Assembly (NCBI GenBank): GCA_037479115.1
Contig: JBBFLK010000014.1
Span: 49,440 to 82,384, forward strand
Direction of reading: 5' to 3'
Origin: Anaerohalosphaeraceae bacterium
GTDB lineage: Bacteria; Planctomycetota; Phycisphaerae; Sedimentisphaerales; Anaerohalosphaeraceae
DNA length: 32,945 nt
Shown here one piece after another: positions 6,314 to 14,643 of this stretch (positions within the stretch are counted from its first letter, which is position 1; the number at the start of each line of letters is the position of its first letter). Position numbers and translations under genes: made by a program. The notes beneath the pieces were generated by a model that searched no databases, was not told the DNA's origin, and saw only the letters and a program-made list of their open reading frames with translations.

Positions 6314-8389
6314 CTATACCAGCATCAGAATCACCCGGCCGGTCTGATACACCAGCAGGGTAATCAGGTAAGCCAATCCCGTCAGACCGGCAAACTGAAA
6401 AAGGGCCCACTTCCACGTCCCGCTTTCCCGGCGTGTTACCGCCACGGTTGCTATACACGGCGTGCTGATTAGACAAAACAGCATCACGCAGAATCCCTGC
6501 AGCGTGCTGTAGTCTTCGCGGATATGCTCCCGCAGCCGCTCCAAATCCTCCTCCCCGCCGAGCGAGTACACAATGGACAGCTGCGAGACAAATACTTCCT
6601 TAGCCATGGCGGCCCCAATCATCGCCGTGCCGATTTTCCAGTCAAACCCCAGCGGACGGATCGCCGGCTCCATCCATTTGCCGATGCGTCCGGCCAGAGA
6701 ATACTCCAGCTCGACACGCTCCGTCTGGGCCTCCTCCGCGGTCAGGAGCTCCTGCGGAGGACGCGGATACCGCGTCGCCGCCCACATTACAATCGACAGG
6801 GCCAGAATCACCGTCCCCGCCTTGCGCAGATACAGCCAGCCCCGGTCCCACATATGCAGCAAAAGCCCGCGCAGCGTCGGCAGCCGATACGGCGGCAGCT
6901 CCATCACAAACGGGACCGACTCGCCTTTCAGAAGCGTGCGGCGCAGCAGACGCACGCACACAATCGCCAGGACAATGCCAATCAGATAAATCAGCCACAT
7001 CATCGGTCCGCGAAGCGCCGGCGGAAAGAAGACCGGAATCAGCAGTCCGTAAATCGTAATCCGGGCCCCGCAGCTCATCAGCGGAATCACCAGCATTGTC
7101 GCCAGACGCGTCCGCCGCTCCTCCAGAATCCGCGTCGCCAGAATCGCCGGTACCGAACAGCCGAACCCAATCAGCATCGGAATAAAACTCTTGCCGTGCA
7201 GCCCGATTCGATGCATCAGCCGGTCCATAATAAACGCCGCCCGCGCCATATAGCCGCTGTCCTCCAGAAACGCAATCCCCAGAAACAGCAGCAGAATATT
7301 CGGCAGAAACACCACCACGCCGCCCACCCCCGCAATCACCCCGTCGATCAGAAGAGATTTGATTTCTTCGGAAACCCCCTCCGGCCAAAACCGCCCGACC
7401 ATCCGGGCCAGAAATGTAAAGCCGTCCTCCAGCCAGCCCTGCGGCCAGGCGCCAACCTGAAACGTCAGGTAAAAAACAAGGTACATCAGAACGGCAAAAA
7501 TCGGCAGCCCTGCATACCGATGCGTCAGAACCGCATCCATCCGGTCGCTGAAATCCCGCCGCTTCAGAACCGTCTGGCGGACCGTTTCCTGACAGGCCCC
7601 GGAGATAAACCCATATCGGCGTTCCGCAATCAGCACCTCCGGCGACTCCCCGAAAACCGCCGCCAGATGTCGGCGGATTTCATACAGCACATCAGACACT
7701 CGGGGCGACCGAATCTGGTCCTGAATCTCCGAATCCCCTTCGAGCAGCTTCAAAGCCGTCCAGCGCCGCCCGTAAGACCGGATAAGAGGATGATTTTCCT
7801 CAAGCACAGATTCAATCTTTCCAATCGCCTCCTCCAGTTCCGGACCGTAGCGAATCTCCGCGGGCACCGGACGCACCTGTTCGGCACAGCGCAAAATCGT
7901 CTTCTTGAGCTCGTCGATTCCCTCCCCTTTCGTCGCCGTCAGCGGCACAATCGGAGCCCCCAACAGAACACTCAGCTGCTCCAAATCAAACTCCAGCCCC
8001 CGCTGCCGCGCCACATCGCTCATATTAAACGCCAGCACCAGCGGCACCTTCATCTCCATCAGCTGCACCGCCAGATACAAATGCCGCTCCAGATTGGAGG
8101 CATCCACCACGTCCACCACCACATCCGGCTTCTCCTGAAGCAGGAAACGGCGGGCCACCAGCTCCTCCATCGAGTAGGCCGTCAGACTGTACACACCGGG
8201 CAAATCCACAATCCGCAGCGTCCGCCCATCGGCCCGGCAGATACCCTCTTTCTTTTCCACCGTCACGCCCGGATAGTTTCCGGTATGCTGACGCGTGCCC
8301 GTCAGGGCGTTGAATACCGTCGTCTTTCCGCTGTTCGGATTGCCCGCCAGCGCCACCAGCCATTCCGTCTTTTTTTCGAATGTGTCCAT
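6314..8389 (-). CDS. feoB: Ferrous iron transport protein B
   Basis: A 691-aa FeoB, the inner-membrane Fe(II) importer. The N-terminal GTPase domain has G1 GNPNSGKT (16-23), G3 DLPG (62-65) and G4 NMSD (122-125), followed by the guanine-dissociation-inhibitor helical region to about residue 270. The membrane part has the two Gate repeats with the expected conserved segments GFGCSVPAI and SCGAR, and a C-terminal helix set ending near residue 690. The length is in the usual range. It is the last gene of a minus-strand operon (regulator, feoA, feoB), with 8 bp between feoA and feoB, and is probably repressed by the DtxR-type regulator when iron is plentiful. It converges on the dockerin gene with 26 bp between the stops. 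Confidence 0.96.
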   Translation of the reverse strand: MDTFEKKTEWLVALAGNPNSGKTTVFNALTGTRQHTGNYPGVTVEKKEGICRADGRTLRIVDLPGVYSLTAYSMEELVARRFLLQEKPDVVVDVVDASNLERHLYLAVQLMEMKVPLVLAFNMSDVARQRGLEFDLEQLSVLLGAPIVPLTATKGEGIDELKKTILRCAEQVRPVPAEIRYGPELEEAIGKIESVLEENHPLIRSYGRRWTALKLLEGDSEIQDQIRSPRVSDVLYEIRRHLAAVFGESPEVLIAERRYGFISGACQETVRQTVLKRRDFSDRMDAVLTHRYAGLPIFAVLMYLVFYLTFQVGAWPQGWLEDGFTFLARMVGRFWPEGVSEEIKSLLIDGVIAGVGGVVVFLPNILLLFLGIAFLEDSGYMARAAFIMDRLMHRIGLHGKSFIPMLIGFGCSVPAILATRILEERRTRLATMLVIPLMSCGARITIYGLLIPVFFPPALRGPMMWLIYLIGIVLAIVCVRLLRRTLLKGESVPFVMELPPYRLPTLRGLLLHMWDRGWLYLRKAGTVILALSIVMWAATRYPRPPQELLTAEEAQTERVELEYSLAGRIGKWMEPAIRPLGFDWKIGTAMIGAAMAKEVFVSQLSIVYSLGGEEDLERLREHIREDYSTLQGFCVMLFCLISTPCIATVAVTRRESGTWKWALFQFAGLTGLAYLITLLVYQTGRVILMLV

Positions 8390-8397
8390 CGTTCGCT

Positions 8398-8658
8398 CTA
8401 CAAAGGTGCTACTTGGAGTTTTTCCGACATCCCCCGCCCCAGCACAATCTTGGTATTCTTCACCTGCACAATAATCTGCCCGCGAAAATCGTTCCGCAGC
8501 ACCTCCAGCGGAACATTCGGCACCAGCCCCATCCCGGCCAGCCGCAGCGTCAGCCCGTGTCCGCCCGCAATCCGAACCAGCCGGACCGTCTGTCCGGCCG
8601 GCACCTGGGAGAGAAACCGCACCGATTTATCCGCCGGAGATTCCATAGACGATTCCAT
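8398..8658 (-). CDS. feoA: Ferrous iron transport protein A
   Basis: An 86-aa SH3-like FeoA. The core from residue about 18 onward shows the typical arrangement: a V-R-L strand, AGGHGLTLRLAGMGLVPN, then the V-L-R and I-V-Q-V strands and a final I-V-L-G-R-G-M turn. FeoA is a small cytosolic partner needed for FeoB-driven Fe(II) uptake. Its ATG directly follows the stop of the regulator gene (TAA then ATG, no gap), so translation is probably coupled. A second Met at codon 5 is an alternative start. It sits between the regulator and feoB in one operon. Confidence 0.92.
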   Translation of the reverse strand: MESSMESPADKSVRFLSQVPAGQTVRLVRIAGGHGLTLRLAGMGLVPNVPLEVLRNDFRGQIIVQVKNTKIVLGRGMSEKLQVAPL

Positions 8659-9141
8659 TTATTGTTCCTCTGCTTTCTGGGTTTTCTGTTTCTGCTCCTG
8701 AAGACGAAACTTTCTGAACTCCGCCGTCCAGTCTTTTCCCTCAAACGAACAGCGGTTCAAAAACTCAATAAACACCACCAGCCGCTCAATAACCTCCGAG
8801 CCGAGCGTATGTTCCGCCCGGCAGGCCGCCTCCTGCGAAAGCCCCTCCTCCAGCCCGAGCACTTCCGTAAAAAACGAATGCAGAACCTGATGCCGACGAA
8901 CCACACGCCGAGCCAGCCGCCCCCCCTCCTCCGTCAGACGAACCACCCCATACGGCTCATAATCAATCAGCCCCTTCTGCGCCAGTGCACGAAGAGCCCC
9001 GGTCACAGAGGCCCTCGTAACCCCCAGATGTTCGGCAATATCCTTGCTGCGGGCCGCCGACTTGGCCGACAAAAGATTAAAAATCGCCTCCAGATAATCC
9101 TCCAGCGAAGCACTCAGTTGTTCGTGTTCCGTTGTTTCCAT
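8659..9141 (-). CDS. DtxR/MntR-family metal-dependent transcriptional regulator
   Basis: A 160-aa repressor with an N-terminal winged helix (about 10-72) and a dimerisation/metal domain (about 75-140). It lacks the C-terminal SH3 domain of full-length DtxR. Ligands can be aligned by eye. D15 and E18 sit in the LEDYLEAI segment, as in MntR D8/E11. H84 is in R-R-H. C107, E110 and H111 sit in the ACRAEH segment, as in DtxR C102/E105/H106. The set is therefore mixed between manganese- and iron-type regulators. As the first gene of the feo operon with a palindrome over its own promoter, it most likely senses Fe(II) and represses itself and feoAB. An AAGGA ribosome site precedes the ATG. Confidence 0.9.
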   Translation of the reverse strand: METTEHEQLSASLEDYLEAIFNLLSAKSAARSKDIAEHLGVTRASVTGALRALAQKGLIDYEPYGVVRLTEEGGRLARRVVRRHQVLHSFFTEVLGLEEGLSQEAACRAEHTLGSEVIERLVVFIEFLNRCSFEGKDWTAEFRKFRLQEQKQKTQKAEEQ

Positions 9142-9158
9142 CGGCTTTTCCTTAAAAA

Positions 9159-9191
9159 TTAGGATTACTTAACATAGTTAGTCTTTCCTAA
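9159..9191. promoter_or_regulatory. Palindromic operator of the feo operon
   Basis: A 33-bp imperfect palindrome with outer arms TTAGGA (9159-9164) and TCCTAA (9186-9191) and inner arms TAAC (9170-9173) and GTTA (9177-9180). The TTAGG/CCTAA ends match the style of DtxR/IdeR iron boxes. It covers the -10 and most of the spacer of the promoter at 9171-9199, so bound regulator would block transcription. Confidence 0.65.
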
Positions 9192-9199
9192 CTTGTCAA
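9171..9199 (-). promoter_or_regulatory. Promoter of the dtxR-like/feoA/feoB operon
   Basis: On the minus strand, a perfect -35 TTGACA (9199-9194) is followed by a 17-bp spacer and -10 TATGTT (9176-9171). Transcription should start near 9164, inside the outer arm of the palindromic operator. That is a standard layout for iron-dependent repression. Confidence 0.65.
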
Positions 9200-9279
9200 G
9201 CGTATTTTTAACTTATTTTTTGCAAAGCACTTACACCCGAAAAATGCGGCAGACGTATTGAAAAAACCGGATTTTCTGC

Positions 9280-9308
9280 TTTACGAGCGTGTTTCTTTAG
9301 ACGATAAT
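9280..9308 (+). promoter_or_regulatory. Possible promoter of glmS
   Basis: TTTACG (9280-9285), 17 bp, GATAAT (9303-9308). Each hexamer is an imperfect match. The predicted start near 9315 leaves a 28-nt leader with a GAGGA ribosome site before the ATG at 9343. No glmS-ribozyme-like sequence is visible in this short leader. Confidence 0.35.
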
Positions 9309-9342
9309 TTTTTCAAATCAATTCGGTCTTGAGGAAAAAACC

Positions 9343-11211
9343 ATGTGCGGAATCGTAGCATATTTCGGAAATAAACCGGCCCAGCCCATCCTGATTGAAG
9401 GGCTCAAACGGCTCGAATATCGCGGATATGACTCGGCCGGCATTGCCCTGCTTGAAAACGGAACCTTTCAGGTCACCAAAAGCCCCGGGCGAATCAGCAG
9501 CCTCGAAGAGATGCTGGCGGACCGCCAATCCCCCGCTACCGTCGGCATCGGACACACCCGCTGGGCCACGCACGGGCGGCCCAACCAGGTCAATGCGCAC
9601 CCGCACGTGGACTGCACCGGAAAAATCGCCGTCGTTCACAACGGCATTATCGAAAACTACGCCACGCTCAAAAAATGGCTCCTGAAAGAAGGCTGCACCT
9701 TCCAGAGCGAAACCGACACCGAAGTTGTCGCCAACCTCATCGGCTATTTCTATCAAAGAAACCAAAACCGCAACGGTCAGCTGGCCCCCCACGGCTGCAA
9801 CCGGTTTGAATGGGCCGTCCAGCAGGCCCTCAGCGAAATTTACGGCACCTACGGGCTGGCGATTCTCTGCGCCGACTGTCCGAATGTGCTTATCGGGGCC
9901 AAAAAAGGAAGTCCCCTGATTCTGGGCGTTGGAAAAAATGAGTTCCTCATCGCCTCCGACGCCGCCGCCATCGTCAAGCATACCACCCAGGCCATTTATC
10001 TGGCCGACGGCGAGATGGTCATCGTGGAGTCCGGCGGCTTCCAAACCAAAACCCTTTCCAACGAAGAAGTCCAGAAAGAGCTCAAAGAGATTGAAATCTC
10101 CCTGGACCAGATTGAACTGGAAGGGTTCCGCCATTACATGGAAAAGGAAATCGCCGAGCAGCCGACGGCGCTGGAAACCTGTCTGAACGGCCGCGTGGAC
10201 CTCAAAAACGGCCGCATTATTCTCGGCGGCATTTCCAACTATCTGCGCGAACTGACCCGCGCCAAACGCATTATCCTGACCGCCTGCGGCACCGCCTGGC
10301 ACGCCGCCCTCGTCGGGGAATTCCTCTTTGAGCAGCTGGCCCGAATCCCCGCCGAGGTCGAATACGCCAGCGAATTCCGATACCGCAACCCCATCCTTGA
10401 AGAAGGAACGGTCGTCATCGCCATCAGCCAGTCCGGTGAAACCGCCGACACGCTGGCCGCCGTCGAACAAGCCAAAGAACGCGGCGCCCTCGTGCTGGGC
10501 ATCGTCAACGTCGTCGGCTCTTCCATCGCCCGCTTGACCGATGCAGGCGTGTATCTTCGCGTCGGGCCGGAAATCGGCGTCGCCAGCACCAAGGCCTTCA
10601 CCGCTCAAGTCGCCGTTTTGGCGATGCTGGCCATCGAGCTGGGCCGCCGCCGGCATTTGAGCGCCGACACCGTGCACAATCTCCTGCAGGAGCTGACCTC
10701 CATCCCGCAGAAAATCAAACGCATTCTCCGCCAGTCCGAGGCCATTCGCCAAATCGCCGACGCCAACAAAGACCGCGAAAACTGGCTCTTCCTCGGACGC
10801 GGCTTTAACTACCCCGTGGCCCTCGAAGGCGCCCTGAAACTCAAGGAAATCAGCTATATCCACGCCGAAGGGCTTCCGGCCGCCGAAATGAAGCACGGCC
10901 CCATCGCCCTGATTACCGACAAGATGCCCGCCGTCTTCATCGCCACACGCTGCTCGCAGTATGAAAAAATCATCGGCAACATCGAAGAAGTCCGCGCCCG
11001 CGGCGGAAAAACCATCGTCGTCGCCACCGAAGGCGATGAGCAAATCAAACCCTATGCCGATTATCTCATTCCCATTCCGGAAACCTGCGAACCGCTCCAG
11101 CCGATGCTGACGGTCGTGCCCCTCCAGATGCTTGCCTATCACGCCGCCGTCCTGCGCGGACACGACGTGGACAAGCCCCGCAATCTGGCCAAAAGCGTCA
11201 CCGTCGAATAA
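9343..11211 (+). CDS. glmS: Glutamine--fructose-6-phosphate aminotransferase (isomerizing)
   Basis: A 622-aa GlmS, which makes glucosamine-6-phosphate from fructose-6-phosphate and glutamine as the first step to UDP-GlcNAc. The N-terminal glutaminase domain starts MCGIVAYFGN, with C2 the nucleophile once Met is removed, and contains the RLEYRGYDSAG segment and GHTRWATHG. Two SIS domains follow, with ACGTAWHA and SQSGETADT in the first and EGALKLKEISYIHAEG in the second. The C-terminus DVDKPRNLAKSVTVE is the canonical ending. Length is normal. It lies upstream of prmC, which probably has its own promoter. An ordinary housekeeping gene with nothing odd. Confidence 0.97.
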   Translation: MCGIVAYFGNKPAQPILIEGLKRLEYRGYDSAGIALLENGTFQVTKSPGRISSLEEMLADRQSPATVGIGHTRWATHGRPNQVNAHPHVDCTGKIAVVHNGIIENYATLKKWLLKEGCTFQSETDTEVVANLIGYFYQRNQNRNGQLAPHGCNRFEWAVQQALSEIYGTYGLAILCADCPNVLIGAKKGSPLILGVGKNEFLIASDAAAIVKHTTQAIYLADGEMVIVESGGFQTKTLSNEEVQKELKEIEISLDQIELEGFRHYMEKEIAEQPTALETCLNGRVDLKNGRIILGGISNYLRELTRAKRIILTACGTAWHAALVGEFLFEQLARIPAEVEYASEFRYRNPILEEGTVVIAISQSGETADTLAAVEQAKERGALVLGIVNVVGSSIARLTDAGVYLRVGPEIGVASTKAFTAQVAVLAMLAIELGRRRHLSADTVHNLLQELTSIPQKIKRILRQSEAIRQIADANKDRENWLFLGRGFNYPVALEGALKLKEISYIHAEGLPAAEMKHGPIALITDKMPAVFIATRCSQYEKIIGNIEEVRARGGKTIVVATEGDEQIKPYADYLIPIPETCEPLQPMLTVVPLQMLAYHAAVLRGHDVDKPRNLAKSVTVE

Positions 11212-11227
11212 AACGAATAAAAAAAGG

Positions 11228-11255
11228 TGCACACGCATCCGGTTCGGCTTATAAT
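11228..11255 (+). promoter_or_regulatory. Likely promoter of prmC
   Basis: TGCACA (11228-11233), a 16-bp spacer and a perfect TATAAT (11250-11255). The ATG is at 11304, behind a GAGAGG-type ribosome site. Confidence 0.45.
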
Positions 11256-11303
11256 CCCAAAGAGGCAGGTTCGAACTCCAAGGGCTTCCGAGAGGCGAAC
11301 GGA

Positions 11304-12173
11304 ATGGAAATCTGGACAATCCAAAAACTGCTGAACTGGATGACGGCGTACTTCACCCAAAAACAGCTGGACAGTCCCCGGCTCAGCGCCGAACTGCTTT
11401 TGTGTCACGTGCTCGGTCTGCAGCGGATTGAACTGTACACCCTTCACGACCGAGTTGTTCAGCAGCCCCAGCTGGGTCAGCTGCGGGACCTGGTCAAGCG
11501 GGCCGCCGAACACGAACCCATCGCCTATCTGGTCGGGCGGTGCGAATTCTACTCGCTGTCCCTGAAAATCACACCGGACTGTCTGATTCCCCGCCCGGAA
11601 ACGGAGCTGCTCGTGGAAAAAGCCGTGGAGTTTCTCCGCAGGCGGCCCGCACCGCGGCAGGCCCTCGATTTGTGCACGGGTTGCGGGTGCATTGCTGCCG
11701 CACTGGCCAAAAACTGCAAAGACCTCCAGATAACCGCTGTCGATATCTCCGAAGCCGCCCTGGCCGTCGCCACCGAAAACATCCGTCGGTACAACCTGGA
11801 GCCGTCCGTGCGGCTGCTGTGCGGCAATCTGTACGAGCCGCTCATCGAGGAACTCGACGGCCCCTGCTTCGACCTGATTGTCTCCAATCCGCCGTACGTC
11901 AGCGATGCTGAATATGAAAAGCTGGCCCCGAATGTGAAAAATTATGAACCAAAACAGGCCCTCTGCGGCGGGCCGGACGGGCTGGACTTTTACCGACGCA
12001 TCCTCGAACAGGCCGGGCGGTTCCTCAAACCGGACGGCGCCGTCATGCTCGAAATCGGCTATGAACAGGGCCCGGCCGTCAAACAAATGCTCGAACAAAG
12101 CGGCCTCTTTGCCTCCGCGGAAATTCAAAAAGACCTGGCCCAAAAAGACCGCATCGCAATCGGCAGGCGATAA
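11304..12173 (+). CDS. prmC: Peptide chain release factor N5-glutamine methyltransferase
   Basis: A 289-aa PrmC/HemK, which methylates the glutamine of the GGQ motif in release factors RF1 and RF2 using S-adenosylmethionine. The N-terminal helical substrate-binding domain covers about residues 1-85. The SAM-binding motif ALDLCTGCGC starts near residue 120, and the catalytic N195-P-P-Y198 is followed by VSDAEYEKLAPNVKNYEP, a typical PrmC stretch. Length is normal. No release-factor gene is adjacent, unlike in many genomes. It converges on tatD with only 4 bp between the stop codons, leaving no room for a terminator between them. Confidence 0.94.
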   Translation: MEIWTIQKLLNWMTAYFTQKQLDSPRLSAELLLCHVLGLQRIELYTLHDRVVQQPQLGQLRDLVKRAAEHEPIAYLVGRCEFYSLSLKITPDCLIPRPETELLVEKAVEFLRRRPAPRQALDLCTGCGCIAAALAKNCKDLQITAVDISEAALAVATENIRRYNLEPSVRLLCGNLYEPLIEELDGPCFDLIVSNPPYVSDAEYEKLAPNVKNYEPKQALCGGPDGLDFYRRILEQAGRFLKPDGAVMLEIGYEQGPAVKQMLEQSGLFASAEIQKDLAQKDRIAIGRR

Positions 12174-12177
12174 CCCG

Positions 12178-12951
12178 CTATTTCAGACCGAAAAACGCGA
12201 TGCTGTTGGCCGTCATCTTCCGGGCAAACTCCTCCAGCGGCATCCCATAAAGCTCCGCCAGTTTGGCCGCCGTATGAACCAGCAGGGCCGGCTCATTGGG
12301 CTGAATGTGCCGAACCGGCTCCGGCGAAAGATAGGGGCAATCGGTCTCAATCATCACCCGTTCCGGCGGCATCATTCGGGCCGACTGACGCAGCAAATCC
12401 GCCTTCTTAAATGTAAGAATCCCCGTGAAGGAAACAAAATACCCGCGTCGGAGCACCTCCTCGGTCTCCTGCGGGCTTCCGCTGTAGCAGTGAATCACCA
12501 CCTTGGACAGACGGTCTCGATACTCATCCAGAATGGCCAGTGCCTCCGGAAAGGCCTGACGGATATGAACAATCACCGGCTTGTTCAGCTCCGCCGCCAA
12601 ATCCAGATGGGCCCGAAACATCCGCCGCTGATTGTCCGCAGCGGAATGAAGATAATGATAATCCAGCCCTGTCTCGCCGATGGCGACGACATGCGGATGA
12701 GCGGCCGCCTGCCGAAGAAGCTGCAAATCCTCCGGGGAGATTTCGTCCGCATGATGCGGATGATAGCCCACCGCCGCCCACAATCCTTCGGTTTGCTCCG
12801 CCCGCTCCAGAGCCCGGCGGTTTTCTTCCGGACTGGTGCCGACGGTAATCCAGCGGGTCACTCCCGCCTGCCGGCTGCGGGCCAGCACATTTTCCAAATC
12901 CTCCCACAGCGGAGAATACGTCAGATGTGCATGAGTATCGACCAGTTCCAT
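12178..12951 (-). CDS. TatD-family metal-dependent deoxyribonuclease
   Basis: A 257-aa TatD/YcfH-type hydrolase of the amidohydrolase superfamily. Metal-binding motifs are visible: D5-T-H7-A-H9 at the N-terminus, the Glu of GETGLDYHY, the His of VIVHIRQA, HCYSGS and the final ETDCPYLSP Asp. These enzymes are 3'-5' exonucleases acting on DNA and sometimes RNA. The gene follows glyS by 26 bp on the same strand, so the two are probably co-transcribed. A tatD next to an aminoacyl-tRNA synthetase (often metG) is common. Family assignment is secure; whether this is the TatD or YcfH subgroup cannot be settled by eye. Confidence 0.93.
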   Translation of the reverse strand: MELVDTHAHLTYSPLWEDLENVLARSRQAGVTRWITVGTSPEENRRALERAEQTEGLWAAVGYHPHHADEISPEDLQLLRQAAAHPHVVAIGETGLDYHYLHSAADNQRRMFRAHLDLAAELNKPVIVHIRQAFPEALAILDEYRDRLSKVVIHCYSGSPQETEEVLRRGYFVSFTGILTFKKADLLRQSARMMPPERVMIETDCPYLSPEPVRHIQPNEPALLVHTAAKLAELYGMPLEEFARKMTANSIAFFGLK

Positions 12952-12977
12952 CGAGCCGTTTCCGTCCGGTCCATCTG

Positions 12978-14453
12978 CTACAGGCCCAGTTTGTCCCGCA
13001 GATAACTCTTCACCTGGTCCAGAGGCACGCGGACCTGCTCCATACTGTCGCGATGACGAATCGTGACGGTATTGTCCTCTTTGGTCTGGCCGTCCACCGT
13101 CACACAGAAAGGCGTGCCTGCCTCATCCTGCCGACGATAGCGGCGGCCGATGGCCCCCTTTTCATCATAAAAGACCGGGAAGTACCGCTTCAAATCCTGA
13201 TAGATATTCATCGCGATTTCCGGCATCCCGTCCTTCTTAACCAGCGGGAAGATGCCCGCCTTAATCGGGGCCAGCGCCGGATGAAACCGCAGCAGATTCC
13301 GCTGCTCGCCCCGCACCTCCTCCTCATCATACGCATCCACCAGAAATGCCAGCATACTGCGGTCAATCCCCGCCGACGGCTCAATCACATACGGAATGTA
13401 CCGCTCCCGCGTTTCCTCATCAAAATAGGCCAGCGGCCCTTTCAGGTAATCCTCCGCTTCCTCTTTGAGGGTAATCTTCGTCAAATCCCCCTTCTTGTCG
13501 TACCATTCGTTCATCGTCCGGATGCCCCGCTGATGCTGCCGCAGGTCAAAGTCCGTGCGGTTGGCAATGCCTTCCAGCTCCTGCCAGTCGCCCGAGCCAA
13601 ACGGAAACTTGTATTCAATGTCCACGCACGCCTTGGCATAATGCGCCAGCTCATCCTTGGCATGCTCCCGGAAACGCAGATTTTCCTTTCGAATGCCCAG
13701 ATTGATGTACCAGTTGAAGCGCTCCTGCTTCCAGTGCTCAAACCACTCCTCATCCGTTCCCGGCTTGCAGAAAAACTCCAGTTCGGCCTGTTCAAACTCA
13801 CGGGTGCGGAAGATAAACGCTTTGGTTGTCACTTCGTTGCGAAAGCTCTTGCCGATTTGGGCAATCCCGAACGGAATCTTCACACGGGTTGAATCCAGCA
13901 CATTGCGGAAATTGACAAAGATGCCCTGCGCCGTTTCCGGCCGCAGAAACAGCGTCATCGTATCTTCAACATTGGCGCCCATTCGGGTTTCAAACATCAG
14001 CCGGAACGCCATCGGCTCTCCAAACTGGCCGACCGTGCCGCAGGCCGGACAAACCTTTCTCGACAGCTCCGCCGCCTTGCTCTTGGCCGACTCGAGATCG
14101 ATATGTTCCGTATGCTCCTCCAGGCTGCCGTCGTGGTCCTGCAGATGGTCCACCCGCGAACGGGTGCCGCACTTTCGGCAAACCGTCACCAAATCCGCAA
14201 ACTTATCGGCATGGCCGGAGGCCTTCCAAACCATCGGATGCATCAGAATCGAACAGTCCAGCCCCACCACATCATCCCGCATCTGGACGACATGCTTCCA
14301 CCAGGCATTGCGGATATTGCGTTTCAATTCAACCCCCAGCGGACCGTAGTCATAGCAGCTGGCCAGCCCGCCGTAGATTTCACTGGATTGAAAGATAAAC
14401 CCCCGCCGTTTGCACAGTGATACAATGTCATCCAGTTTTGCCAGTTTTGCCAT
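12978..14453 (-). CDS. glyS: Glycyl-tRNA synthetase, single-chain (alpha2) type
   Basis: A 491-aa class II glycyl-tRNA synthetase of the dimeric type also called GlyQS, rather than the two-subunit alpha2beta2 enzyme of E. coli. Visible features are the N-terminal SSEIYGGLASCYDYGPLG segment, a zinc-binding region with paired cysteines (VCRKCGT and VCPACGT), the motif 2 region FRPETAQGIFVNF followed by IGKSFRNEV, motif 3 near VIEPSAGIDRS, and a C-terminal anticodon-binding domain. Length is normal. The RNA target is tRNA-Gly. A GAGGGA ribosome site and a TTGAAC-17-TACAAT promoter precede it. It leads an operon with tatD. Confidence 0.96.
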   Translation of the reverse strand: MAKLAKLDDIVSLCKRRGFIFQSSEIYGGLASCYDYGPLGVELKRNIRNAWWKHVVQMRDDVVGLDCSILMHPMVWKASGHADKFADLVTVCRKCGTRSRVDHLQDHDGSLEEHTEHIDLESAKSKAAELSRKVCPACGTVGQFGEPMAFRLMFETRMGANVEDTMTLFLRPETAQGIFVNFRNVLDSTRVKIPFGIAQIGKSFRNEVTTKAFIFRTREFEQAELEFFCKPGTDEEWFEHWKQERFNWYINLGIRKENLRFREHAKDELAHYAKACVDIEYKFPFGSGDWQELEGIANRTDFDLRQHQRGIRTMNEWYDKKGDLTKITLKEEAEDYLKGPLAYFDEETRERYIPYVIEPSAGIDRSMLAFLVDAYDEEEVRGEQRNLLRFHPALAPIKAGIFPLVKKDGMPEIAMNIYQDLKRYFPVFYDEKGAIGRRYRRQDEAGTPFCVTVDGQTKEDNTVTIRHRDSMEQVRVPLDQVKSYLRDKLGL

Positions 14454-14498
14454 AAATCCCTCACTATAGAGACTTTAAATTCGAGATAAAGAATCCAT

Positions 14499-14527
14499 AT
14501 TGTACCAAAACCCCTTACGAAGTTCAA
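14499..14527 (-). promoter_or_regulatory. Promoter of glyS-tatD
   Basis: On the minus strand, TTGAAC (14527-14522) is followed by a 17-bp spacer and TACAAT (14504-14499). The predicted start near 14492 leaves a leader of about 39 nt. That is too short for a T-box, and no T-box-like element is visible. Confidence 0.55.
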
Positions 14528-14643
14528 GGCCGTTTTGGGACTGCTTTTTCAAAGACCAAAAAATCCATAGAAAAATTTTCAGAAACAGAATACAGTAATG
14601 TTCCGTCATTTTATCTATAAAAAAAGCGAGGTGGGAACGGAAC

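Noticed and set aside
6524-8701. A 725-codon open frame antisense to feoB and feoA
   Set aside because: The product is Arg/His/Gln/Pro-rich noise opposite certain genes.
9309-9342. A glmS ribozyme in the leader of glmS
   Set aside because: The predicted leader is about 28 nt, far too short, and no ribozyme-like core is present.
11232-11290. A tRNA-like stretch (GGTTCGAAC context with a CTTATAA possible anticodon loop) between glmS and prmC
   Set aside because: The would-be anticodon and T-stems do not pair and no acceptor stem can be drawn. The TATAAT in it fits better as the prmC promoter.
9313-11319. A 668-codon open frame antisense to glmS
   Set aside because: Same reasoning: glmS is certain on the plus strand and the antisense product has no recognisable domain.
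14454-14498. A T-box or other riboswitch ahead of glyS
   Set aside because: The leader is about 39 nt and holds no T-box sequence or specifier structure.
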